From positions 4,464,001-4,528,000 of the forward strand of contig NZ_JADWYI010000001.1 in the NCBI RefSeq assembly GCF_016904885.1: DNA of 64,000 nucleotides. Reading direction: 5' to 3'. The first letter of the stretch is position 1. Every line of letters begins with the position of its first letter. Positions 9,330 to 15,945 of this stretch are shown in pieces. The notes beneath the pieces are model-generated. The model ran no database searches and was not told where the DNA came from. It was given only the letters and a program-made list of their open reading frames with translations. The stretch is from Archangium primigenium (lineage in GTDB: Bacteria > Myxococcota > Myxococcia > Myxococcales > Myxococcaceae). Both the position numbers and the translations under genes were made by a program.

Positions 9330-9345
9330 TGGCACGCGGCTTGCT
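9330..9345 (+). promoter_or_regulatory. sigma-54 promoter (-24/-12), perfect consensus
   Basis: TGGCACGCGGCTTGCT carries the -24 GG (9331-9332) and -12 GC (9343-9344) dinucleotides at the right spacing and fits the full extended consensus YTGGCACG-N4-TTGCW, including the flanking T at 9329 and the A at 9348. Transcription would start near 9356, only about three bases before the ATG at 9359. The downstream small ORF would therefore be nearly leaderless, or the region would act as a leader for the Smr gene. A sigma-54 promoter needs an enhancer-binding protein, of which myxobacteria have many; none is encoded in this window. Confidence 0.75.
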
Positions 9346-9358
9346 TCAAGGGAGAAGC

Positions 9359-9607
9359 ATGAAATCGGTCCTAGTCGCGGCGATGGTGGTACGCATGGCA
9401 GCGGCCGGTGGTGCCGGCTCGGGGGTCGAGTCCCAGGCCCAAACCGTGCGAGCGGGAGATAGCTGGGAAGACGTGCGTAAACATTTTTCCGCCCTGCGTA
9501 GCGAGGTCTCCACCTTGGAGAGCGAGTATCAGAGCGCGCTGGAGCGGCGGCGGCAGGAAGCACTGCGTCGTCACGACGAGTCAGAGCGCGCGCGCCGTGG
9601 GCGTTGA
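9359..9607 (+). CDS. small hypothetical protein, possible signal peptide and coiled coil
   Basis: ORF of 82 codons from ATG 9359. Residues 1-25 ([18 protein letters not shown]...) resemble a signal peptide, though an arginine interrupts the hydrophobic core. The rest is charged and helical ([35 protein letters not shown]), with heptad-like spacing suggesting a short coiled coil. The sequence AAGGGAGAAG before the ATG looks like a ribosome binding site. However, the sigma-54 promoter at 9330-9345 predicts a transcript starting at about 9356, which would exclude that site. The ORF overlaps the likely start of the Smr gene by 11 bases. I do not recognise a family; it could be a real small exported protein or a leader. 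Confidence 0.5.
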   Translation: MKSVLVAAMVVRMAAAGGAGSGVESQAQTVRAGDSWEDVRKHFSALRSEVSTLESEYQSALERRRQEALRRHDESERARRGR

Positions 9608-9917
9608 GGAGGACAGGGACGGGTCCGACGACGATTTCGACCCCGAGGCGCCGGTCGCGCTGCCTCTGGACGGGACCCTGGACCTGCACCTCTTCCGCCC
9701 CCAGGACGTGAAGGACGTCGTGACGGAGTACCTGCGGGCGTGCCGGGACGCGGGCGTGCTGGACATCCGCATCATCCACGGCAAGGGCACGGGCGCGCTG
9801 CGGCGCACGGTCCAGACGCTGCTCCCCCGATTGCCCGAGGTCGAGTCGTTCCGGTCCGCCTCCGAGGCCGATGGCGGATGGGGCGCCACGTGGGTGCGGT
9901 TGAAAAGGTCCGGCTGA
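9597..9917 (+). CDS. Smr/MutS2 C-terminal domain protein
   Basis: Small stand-alone Smr domain protein, about 106 residues from GTG 9597. The hallmarks are the [19 protein letters not shown] helix-start motif (L-D-L-H) and the loop [16 protein letters not shown] (H-G-K-G-T/S-G), which form the nicking-endonuclease-like active region of Smr proteins. The C-terminal strand [12 protein letters not shown] closes the domain. Stand-alone Smr proteins act on branched DNA or, as recently shown for other members, on RNA in ribosome rescue; which applies here is unknown. The true start is uncertain: the frame is open upstream to 9408, but that part is out-of-family and overlaps the small ORF. It probably shares the sigma-54 promoter. 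Confidence 0.85.
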   Translation: MGVEEDRDGSDDDFDPEAPVALPLDGTLDLHLFRPQDVKDVVTEYLRACRDAGVLDIRIIHGKGTGALRRTVQTLLPRLPEVESFRSASEADGGWGATWVRLKRSG

Positions 9918-9930
9918 AACCCTGAAGGGC

Positions 9931-10251
9931 TTAGTGGGTGTCCGGCAGGGTGTCCGGAAGAATCTTCAGGATCTGCTGGTAGAAATCTTCCCGCTCGCTC
10001 ACGGGATCCACCGCATAGCAGCCGCCCGTGGAGCCCCCCTGGCCCGGCGGAATCACCGCCATGACGCGGGCCTTGGGACAGATGTCCATGCAGCTCATCT
10101 TGAGGATGTGCACGTCATCCTCGTGCCCCTCGGCGCGCAGCTTGTGCTCGAGCCACTTGCGCAGATCAATCTTGTCGTTGCCCGAGCACTTCTTGCACAC
10201 GAGCACGAAGCCAGACTTCCAGGGCGGTCGGACGGGTCGAGCGGCGGCCAT
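9931..10251 (-). CDS. (2Fe-2S) ferredoxin domain protein, thioredoxin-like fold
   Basis: A 106-residue protein resembling the thioredoxin-like [2Fe-2S] ferredoxins (shethna protein/NuoE-type fold). The cysteines appear as FVLVCKKCSGN near the start and MSCMDICPKARVMAVIPPG in the second half; Cys-x3-Cys-Pro-Lys with the following VMA(V/I) strand is the typical ligand pair. GGCY adds another cysteine. It probably carries electrons in the cytosol. It is convergent with the Smr gene (13 bases between stops) and divergent from the acyl-CoA ligase gene. No partner reductase is adjacent. Confidence 0.87.
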   Translation of the reverse strand: MAAARPVRPPWKSGFVLVCKKCSGNDKIDLRKWLEHKLRAEGHEDDVHILKMSCMDICPKARVMAVIPPGQGGSTGGCYAVDPVSEREDFYQQILKILPDTLPDTH

Positions 10252-10367
10252 GAAGGCAAGGTAACGACCGCTCCTTCCGTTGGCCCGGCCATTCTCACCA
10301 GCTCTCTCGGAGAGCAGGCGGCCTGTGCCATCATCCGACGCCCTCGGAGTGGCAAGGAGATCCCCAC

Positions 10368-11984
10368 GTGGAGAAGCGCTGGCTCAATCACTATCCCCCG
10401 GAAGTTCCCGCTGAGATCGACGGTGCGCGCTCCACCTCGCTCGTCCAGTTCCTGGAGGCGTCCTTCCACCAGTTCGCCGAGCGTCCGGCGTTCGAGTGCC
10501 TGGGCCAATCCCTGACCTACGGCGAGCTGGACGCCCGGTCACGCCAGGTGGCGGCGTGGCTTCAGGCCCGGGGGCTCGGGCGAGGCGCGGCCGTGGCGCT
10601 CATGATGCCCAACACCCTGGCCTATCCCGTCTGGGTCGCGGCCCTCCTGCGCGCGGGCTGCACCGTGGTGAACGTCAACCCGCTCTTCACCCCGCGCGAG
10701 CTGGAGTACCAACTCCAGGACAGCGGGGCGGTGGCGCTCGTCATTTTGGAGGCCTTCGTCCCCACCTTCCAGAAGGTCCAGGGGCGCACGGCCGTGCGGC
10801 ACGTGGTGACGGTCTCCGCGGGCGCGCCGGGGAGTGCCTCCGTCCTGCCCGAGGCCATTCCTTTCGAGCGGGTGCTGGCCGAGGGCCAATCGCTGTCATT
10901 CACGCCCGTTCCGGTATCGCCAGAGGACGTCGCCTTCCTCCAATACACGGGCGGCACCACGGGCGTGGTCAAGGGCGCGATGCTGCTGCACCGCAACCTC
11001 CTCGCGAGCCTGGCGCAGACCGAGGCCTGGCTGCGGCCCGCCTTGCGCAAGCGGCCCGATCAACCCCTGACCTTCGTGTGCGTGCTGCCGCTCTACCATA
11101 TCTACGCGCTCAACAACTGCGCGCTGCTGGGCATGCGGCTGGGCGCGCTGAACATCCTCCTCCCCAACCCGAGGGACCTGGCGGGCATCATCCAGACACT
11201 GGCGGGGCGGCCCCTGCATGTGCTGCCGGCGGTGAACACCTTCTTCAACGCGCTCCTCCACCATCCGGAGCTGGGCCGGCTGGACTTGTCCCAGTTGCTC
11301 ATCGCCAACACCGGAGGCGAGGCGGCGCAGCGGGCGGTGGCGGAGAAGTGGTTCGCGCTCACGGGCGTGCCGCTCATCGAGAGCTATGGCCTGACGGAGA
11401 CGTCGCCCGGGGTGGCGAGCAATCCGGTCACCGCCCCGGAGTTCTCCGGAGGCATCGGCATGCCACTGCCGTCCACCGAGGTCGCCCTGCGGGATGACGA
11501 GGGCAGGGACGTGGCGCTGCACGAGCCCGGGGAGATCTGCATCCGCGGCCCCCAGGTGATGGCGGGCTACTGGAACCGCCCGGAGGAGACGGTCCGGGTG
11601 ATGACGGCGGACGGCTTCCTCAAGTCTGGCGACATCGGGGTCATGGACGAGCGCGGCTTCCTGCGCATCGTGGACCGCAAGAAGGACATGATCCTCGTGT
11701 CTGGGTTCAACGTCTATCCCAACGAGGTCGAGGGCGTGGTGGCCGCGCACCCCGGCGTGCTGGAGGTGGCGGCCGTGGGCGTGCCCGACGAGCGCTCGGG
11801 CGAGGCGGTGAAGCTCTTCGTGGTGAAGAAGGACGCGGCGCTCACCGAGGAGCAATTGCAGGCGTTCTGCCGGGAGCAGCTCACGGGCTACAAGCGGCCC
11901 AAGCTCATCGAGTTCCGCGCCGAGCTGCCCAAGAGCAACGTGGGGAAGATCCTCCGCCGGGAATTGAGGGCGCCCGCGGGCTGA
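10368..11984 (+). CDS. long-chain fatty acid--CoA ligase (AMP-forming)
   Basis: Member of the ANL adenylating superfamily, closest in layout to FadD: it activates a fatty acid with ATP to acyl-AMP and then makes the CoA thioester. Length is 538 residues. The motifs in order are the phosphate loop YTGGTTGVVKGAMLLHRN, the substrate/adenine motif SYGLTETSPGV, the hinge GDIGVMDERGFLRIVDRKKDMI with the conserved Asp and Arg, VSGFNVYPNEVE, and the catalytic lysine near the end in PKSNVGKILRREL. The GTG start at 10368 has a good Shine-Dalgarno, AAGGAGA. It is monocistronic here. It could feed beta-oxidation such as the acyl-CoA enzymes at 36616-40730, or lipid synthesis. Confidence 0.93.
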   Translation: MEKRWLNHYPPEVPAEIDGARSTSLVQFLEASFHQFAERPAFECLGQSLTYGELDARSRQVAAWLQARGLGRGAAVALMMPNTLAYPVWVAALLRAGCTVVNVNPLFTPRELEYQLQDSGAVALVILEAFVPTFQKVQGRTAVRHVVTVSAGAPGSASVLPEAIPFERVLAEGQSLSFTPVPVSPEDVAFLQYTGGTTGVVKGAMLLHRNLLASLAQTEAWLRPALRKRPDQPLTFVCVLPLYHIYALNNCALLGMRLGALNILLPNPRDLAGIIQTLAGRPLHVLPAVNTFFNALLHHPELGRLDLSQLLIANTGGEAAQRAVAEKWFALTGVPLIESYGLTETSPGVASNPVTAPEFSGGIGMPLPSTEVALRDDEGRDVALHEPGEICIRGPQVMAGYWNRPEETVRVMTADGFLKSGDIGVMDERGFLRIVDRKKDMILVSGFNVYPNEVEGVVAAHPGVLEVAAVGVPDERSGEAVKLFVVKKDAALTEEQLQAFCREQLTGYKRPKLIEFRAELPKSNVGKILRRELRAPAG

Positions 11985-12079
11985 GATGACAGTGCCCCGA
12001 GAGGGCGTCAGAGAACGTGAGTGGCCCAGGGGACGCGTTCACCGGGTCATGCGCGGGGTCCGGGCCTTGGGCGGACCCG

Positions 12080-12271
12080 TCAGTGGTCGTGCTTGCGCGC
12101 GCCCTTCCCCTTGCCCTTGTGTCGGCAATGGTGCCCATCCCAGTACTCACTGGGCCGGCAACCGGGCCGGTCCCGGTCGTCCTTGTGAGGTCTGTGGGCA
12201 TCATGACGGACGATGAAGCAGCCCGGCAGGGCAAGGAGGACGGCGCAGAGGAGACAAAGGTGGAGCTTCAT
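12080..12271 (-). CDS. small histidine/lysine-rich lipoprotein
   Basis: A 63-residue protein from the ATG at 12271. The first 18 residues (MKLHLCLLCAVLLALPGC) are a lipoprotein signal with lipobox LPGC, so Cys18 would be lipidated. The mature part is very polar, rich in His, Lys, Arg and Asp (HRPHKDDRDRPG, then HHCRHKGKGKGARKHDH), with two more cysteines. Such a composition could bind metal ions or polyanions, but no family is recognised. It lies convergent with the acyl-CoA ligase gene, separated by about 95 bases. Confidence 0.72.
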   Translation of the reverse strand: MKLHLCLLCAVLLALPGCFIVRHDAHRPHKDDRDRPGCRPSEYWDGHHCRHKGKGKGARKHDH

Positions 12272-12481
12272 GGTGTGCACGAGCTTATCCGCACGGCCGG
12301 GCCGAGTGGGACTGCTCCGCTCTCGTGGCGCTCCCGCACTGCATGTGCTTCACCGATGGTCGGGGCTAGGGTCATCCGTGTCATGCATGGAGTGGAGCGG
12401 GACGGGCCACGCCCAGGTCGCGGCGGCCTCGTTTCCGAGGGGAACGGTGTGTCGGCGCATGGATTGCAAAGGGGCCCGGGC

Positions 12482-13123
12482 ATGATCCCTCAAGCGCGTG
12501 TCGTCCCGACCCTTCTCCTGTGGTCCCTGCTGTCCCTGCTGCTGCTCGTTCCGCTCCCGAGCCTCGCGGGGCAAGCGCCCGCCGACGAGGACGTTCCCGC
12601 GGAGACGACGGAGGCGCCGAGCGAGTCCTTCGTGCCCGAGTCCGCGCGGTTGCTGGACGCGTCCGAACGCCCCCCCGCCGTGCTGCGCATCCTGGCGGAG
12701 ATGGGCGGCGTCCTCGTGGGCCAGTTCGTGGGGACGTTCGTCGGACTCATCGCCGCGAGCGGGGCCCGCATGCTCGCGGACAACACGTCCCTGACCTACG
12801 CCGCCTTCTTCGTCCCCTTCGGGAGCGCCGTGGCCCTGGGGGCCTATATCCCTGGACAGCTCATGGGCGGCGAAGCGCGGTGGGCGGGACCCTTCCTGGG
12901 TGCTCTGGTGGGCTGCGCGGCGGGCCTGCTGATCAACGCCTCCATCGGCTACGAGCACCTGGGCCCGTTCTTCATGTCCGTCCTCATCCCCATGCCCTTC
13001 ATGATGCTCGGCGCCATCATCGGCTACGAGGTCACCGAGCATGGGGGGAAGCCGCGGACGATCCAGCCCCTGGTGAGCTTCTCGTCCCGGGGCGCGGCGG
13101 TGGGCCTGGCCGGCACCTTCTGA
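12482..13123 (+). CDS. exported multi-pass membrane protein, function unknown
   Basis: About 213 residues from the ATG at 12482. An N-terminal signal sequence (VVPTLLLWSLLSLLLLVPLPSLAGQA) is followed by a short acidic stretch (DEDVPAETTEAPSES). About four glycine/alanine-rich hydrophobic segments then follow (for example GGVLVGQFVGTFVGLIAASGA, LTYAAFFVPFGSAVALGAYIPG, GPFLGALVGCAAGLLINASIG and MPFMMLGAIIGYEV). The glycine-zipper look of these helices recalls small outer- or inner-membrane proteins of myxobacteria, but no named family is certain. The long upstream open frame (to 12017) lacks protein-like sequence and overlaps the opposite-strand lipoprotein, so I reject it. Confidence 0.72.
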   Translation: MIPQARVVPTLLLWSLLSLLLLVPLPSLAGQAPADEDVPAETTEAPSESFVPESARLLDASERPPAVLRILAEMGGVLVGQFVGTFVGLIAASGARMLADNTSLTYAAFFVPFGSAVALGAYIPGQLMGGEARWAGPFLGALVGCAAGLLINASIGYEHLGPFFMSVLIPMPFMMLGAIIGYEVTEHGGKPRTIQPLVSFSSRGAAVGLAGTF

Positions 13124-13125
13124 GC

Positions 13126-13881
13126 TCAGCCGGCCTTTCGCGCCCAGGCGCCGAACACCATCTCCCAGAGGCAGGTGCCGTGGGCCGTCCGCAGCTCCTC
13201 GGCGAGCCGCGCGTCGATCGTGTCCAGCGCGAGTTCCTCCTCGGTCGCGACCCCCTTCTCCACGATGCGCCCGCGCATGGCGCGCAGGATGTGGCCAATG
13301 GGGTGCGACTGCGTGGGCGTGAGGACGGTGGCCTCGGCGCGGACCCGCTCGACCGTGAACCCGGCCTTCTCCAGCGCCGGGGCGAGGTGCAGGCCCATGC
13401 GCAGGTCCGCGCCCTCGCGCGCGACGGTCTCCCACATCCAGCCGCTCACCTGGCGGTGCAGCGGCAATTCCGGCTGACACACGGGCATCGCCGTCGCGTC
13501 ATGCTCCTGCAGGACGATGAGGCCCCCGGGCGCCAGCACGGCGGCGAGCCGGGTGAGGCAGGCCACCGCGTCGGGCTGGTACATCAGCACGCGCCGTCCA
13601 ATCACCGCGTCGAATGGCCCGTGCCCCTCCAACGGTGAGCCCAGGTCGGCGCACACGAAGTCGACATGCGTCACCCCGAGCTCGCGGGCGCGCTGGCGTC
13701 CCGCCTCGAGTGGCGCCGCGTCCCGATCGAGGCCCACCACGTGCCCCCGTGCCCCGACGAGCTCCGCCGCCAGGAAGGTGACGTTGCCTCCGCCACAACC
13801 GATGTCGAGCACGCGCATGCCCTCGCGCACGCCCGCATCGACGAGCAACCGCCGCGTCCACTCTTCCGCCAAGTTCTTCAT
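13126..13881 (-). CDS. class I SAM-dependent methyltransferase
   Basis: A 251-residue methyltransferase. Motif I, VLDIGCGGGNVTFLAAELVG, binds S-adenosylmethionine. An acidic residue follows at the end of the second strand (HVVGLDRDAAPLEAGR), and motif IV-like FDAVIGRRVLMYQPD and motif post-IV LAPGGLIVLQEHDA complete the Rossmann fold. The start at 13881 has an excellent Shine-Dalgarno (GAGAGGAGA), so the upstream 48-codon extension is rejected. The substrate is unknown; the UbiE/Coq5-like layout suits a small molecule or quinone-like acceptor. It lies 119 bases downstream of the redoxin gene on the same strand and has its own strong ribosome binding site. Confidence 0.9.
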   Translation of the reverse strand: MKNLAEEWTRRLLVDAGVREGMRVLDIGCGGGNVTFLAAELVGARGHVVGLDRDAAPLEAGRQRARELGVTHVDFVCADLGSPLEGHGPFDAVIGRRVLMYQPDAVACLTRLAAVLAPGGLIVLQEHDATAMPVCQPELPLHRQVSGWMWETVAREGADLRMGLHLAPALEKAGFTVERVRAEATVLTPTQSHPIGHILRAMRGRIVEKGVATEEELALDTIDARLAEELRTAHGTCLWEMVFGAWARKAG

Positions 13882-14000
13882 GAGGTCTCCTCTCCTCGCG
13901 AGGGATACCACCCGGTACGCATGGCCCCTAGGGGACGGACCGGGTGCGGCATCATGTCGCGGCGCGAAAGGCCGAGGATTCTGGAGAGGGGGGACGCGTG

Positions 14001-14561
14001 TCAGCCGCGCGTGGGCAGCGCGCACCCTTGCGCATCGCAGCCCGGGGCCGGCGCCACCGGCTCGGGACGCGGTCGGTCGAGCGAGACGTCACGGGCCTCG
14101 AGCAGCAGGGTCTGGATCTCGGCGCCGAGCAGCAGGTCGTCGTGGGCGCCGAAGACGTGGCGCCGCAGCCGGCCTTGTGCGTCGATAAGCAGCGTGGTCG
14201 GCGTCCCCTGCATCGCATAGGCCTTCATCGTCCGGGGGATGGCGCCTCCGTCGGGGTCGGGCGCGTCCACGCCGACGGGGAAGCGGATGCGGTACTCGTG
14301 GACGAACGCCTTGAGCGACGCGAGCTTCATCGCCTCGTGGTGCTCGAAGACCGTGTGCAGGCCCACGACCACGAGCGGGGCCCCGGCGAAGGCCTCGGCG
14401 ACACGCTGGGCCTGGGGAATGCTCCGCGAGACACATCCGGGGCAGAGCATCTGGAACGCATGGAGGAGGACGACCTGTCCGCGAAGCTGCTCGAGCGAGA
14501 GGGGCTTCGGGGTGTTGAGCCAGTCCGTCGTGTGCCACGCGGGGGCGGGTTGGGGCGCCAT
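14001..14561 (-). CDS. redoxin / TlpA-like thiol-disulfide protein
   Basis: A 186-residue thioredoxin-fold protein. The redox motif is MLCPGCVSRS (Cys-Pro-Gly-Cys) after the first strand (GQVVLLHAFQ), and the cis-proline region is seen in MQGTPTTLLIDAQGRLRRHVFG. No signal peptide is present, so it should be cytosolic. The C-terminus has a second cysteine pair in GCDAQGC. AhpC/TSA or TlpA-type proteins reduce peroxides or disulfides. Its ATG overlaps the stop of the protoglobin gene by one base (TAATG), so the two are translated together. This pairs a heme gas-binding protein with a thiol oxidoreductase. Confidence 0.88.
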   Translation of the reverse strand: MAPQPAPAWHTTDWLNTPKPLSLEQLRGQVVLLHAFQMLCPGCVSRSIPQAQRVAEAFAGAPLVVVGLHTVFEHHEAMKLASLKAFVHEYRIRFPVGVDAPDPDGGAIPRTMKAYAMQGTPTTLLIDAQGRLRRHVFGAHDDLLLGAEIQTLLLEARDVSLDRPRPEPVAPAPGCDAQGCALPTRG

Positions 14562-15148
14562 TAGAAGTCACCGTCCTTCACGTAGGGGTGGCTCCAGAGC
14601 GTGACCTGCAGCAGGCACGACTTGAGCCACGCCGCGTGCATCTTGTCGACGTCCTCGCTCGAGTGGCCCTTCTTGGCGAGGAAGGGCCGCAGGGTGAAGG
14701 TCACCGGGAAGATGAGCGCGAAGAGGTTGCGGAACGGGACGATGTCGGTCGACGGCGCGCCATCCGTCTGGTTCTTCTGCACGCGGTGATGGCGCAGTCC
14801 GACCTCGTGCTGGTAGTCGAGCCACTTCTGGTCGTACTCGGCGCGCGCCGTGTCGAGGATCCACTGACCGAAGCGCTTGCGCACGGCGCCGAGGTAGTCC
14901 CCGAGGGGCTTTCCATTCGTCTTGCCGGTGAACGAGGCGAGCAGGTGGGGCTGGCTTCCCACGAAGCCATACCAGACATCGAGGATCTCCTCGACGTGGT
15001 CCTTCACGATGTCGTGCGACATCCGGAGGGACTTCAGGTCCTCGTCTCCGAGGAGCGTGCTCGCCTTCATCTGCTCGAAGTCGGCGAGCGTGACGGGTGA
15101 GCGCGGAAGCGACGGGGTGCCGAGGGTATAGCCGGGGATGTTGTTCAT
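14561..15148 (-). CDS. protoglobin domain protein
   Basis: A 195-residue protein of the protoglobin/globin-coupled-sensor heme family, with only the globin domain. The N-terminal part, LADFEQMKASTLLGDEDLKSLRMSHDIVKDHVEEILDVWYGFVGSQPHLLASF, matches the pre-A and A-C helices. The F-helix region with the candidate proximal histidine is YQHEVGLRHHRVQKNQ, and the later FRNLFALIFPVTFTLRPFLAKKG is the G helix. Such proteins bind O2, CO or NO. The start at 15148 follows AAGGAGGAAC, a strong ribosome binding site. It is the first gene of a two-gene operon with the redoxin, and the MarR regulator lies just upstream on the same strand. Confidence 0.88.
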   Translation of the reverse strand: MNNIPGYTLGTPSLPRSPVTLADFEQMKASTLLGDEDLKSLRMSHDIVKDHVEEILDVWYGFVGSQPHLLASFTGKTNGKPLGDYLGAVRKRFGQWILDTARAEYDQKWLDYQHEVGLRHHRVQKNQTDGAPSTDIVPFRNLFALIFPVTFTLRPFLAKKGHSSEDVDKMHAAWLKSCLLQVTLWSHPYVKDGDF

Positions 15149-15238
15149 GGATGTTCCTCCTTGGAGCAAAGCTCCGCTTTCGCCGTCGGCCAGCAGGGCC
15201 GCGGAAACCGGGGTGAGGCAGGGGGGGCGGGTAGGGCG

Positions 15239-15898
15239 TCAGCCGCGCCGCAAGAACTGCTCCCAGACTTGCTGGCGCACGGTGTCCTCCGCGCGCACCT
15301 GCTCTGGGCAATCGAGGCGAAGTTGCTCTCCCGCCAGCGGCGCATCGACGAGCGCGCAGTGGTGAGGGGAGGCTCCCGGACGCACGTTCGGGCGGAAGTG
15401 CTTGCAGGTGACACACATGCCGCTGAGCGGGATGAGCCCCTGCTCCTGCAGCGAGCGGATCATCTTCATGACCCCGGCGAAGAACGCGCGTTGCTCCTCG
15501 GGAGCCAGGTCGGCGACGGCCTCCGCCATGAACTCCGGCCAGGACCGCGCGCGGGCGCCCAGCGCGGCCCCCCTCTCCGTGGGCGTCAGCAGGCTCGCTC
15601 GCGGATGACGCGGATCCGGCGACTTCGTCACGAGCTGCTTGGTGCCGAGCACGCGCACGGAGTCACTGATGGTCGGCAGCGTCACCCCGAGGCGCTCGCT
15701 CAGCTCCGTGCCGGTGAGCGGGCCATGCCCCACCAGCGCCGCGAGGATCTGCCCTTGGGTCGCGGAGAGGCCCTCCTCGTTCGCCTGCTGCCAGGCCTGC
15801 TGCTTCATCGCCAGCCCGATCTTGTGCAGACCCGTGGCGATGCGCGTGGCGACGGGCTCGGTGTGCGCGTCGAAGTACGGGGGACGCCGGTCGGTCAT
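15239..15898 (-). CDS. MarR family regulator with C-terminal cysteine cluster
   Basis: Winged helix-turn-helix regulator of 219 residues. The MarR DNA-binding part is seen in LSATQGQILAALVGHGPLTGTELSERLGVTLPTISDSVRVLGTKQLVTKSPDPRHPRASLLTPT, with the Asp-x-Arg wing. The last 55 residues carry a cysteine/histidine set: CVTC, then HHCALVDAP, then LRLDCPEQ. This suggests a bound metal or iron-sulfur centre, known in a MarR subgroup. The ATG at 15898 lies just nine bases after a good promoter -10, so the mRNA may be leaderless. A perfect palindrome in the promoter implies autoregulation. The adjacent protoglobin-redoxin operon is the likely target. Confidence 0.9.
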   Translation of the reverse strand: MTDRRPPYFDAHTEPVATRIATGLHKIGLAMKQQAWQQANEEGLSATQGQILAALVGHGPLTGTELSERLGVTLPTISDSVRVLGTKQLVTKSPDPRHPRASLLTPTERGAALGARARSWPEFMAEAVADLAPEEQRAFFAGVMKMIRSLQEQGLIPLSGMCVTCKHFRPNVRPGASPHHCALVDAPLAGEQLRLDCPEQVRAEDTVRQQVWEQFLRRG

Positions 15899-15907
15899 GA
15901 TGGGAAG

Positions 15908-15936
15908 ATACTGAGTTAGGACTCCTAAGTTGTCAA
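15908..15936 (-). promoter_or_regulatory. promoter of the MarR-type regulator gene
   Basis: On the minus strand a perfect TTGACA (15936-15931), a 17-base spacer and CAGTAT (15913-15908). The -10 ends nine bases before the ATG at 15898, so the transcript should start at or very near the start codon. Confidence 0.65.
15916..15928. promoter_or_regulatory. palindromic operator, likely MarR binding site
   Basis: TTAGGACTCCTAA is a perfect inverted repeat of six-base arms around one base. It sits inside the 17-base spacer between the -35 and -10 of the marR-type gene, the place where a bound dimer would block RNA polymerase. No second full copy was noticed before the protoglobin gene. Confidence 0.65.
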
Positions 15937-15945
15937 GGCGCGGGT

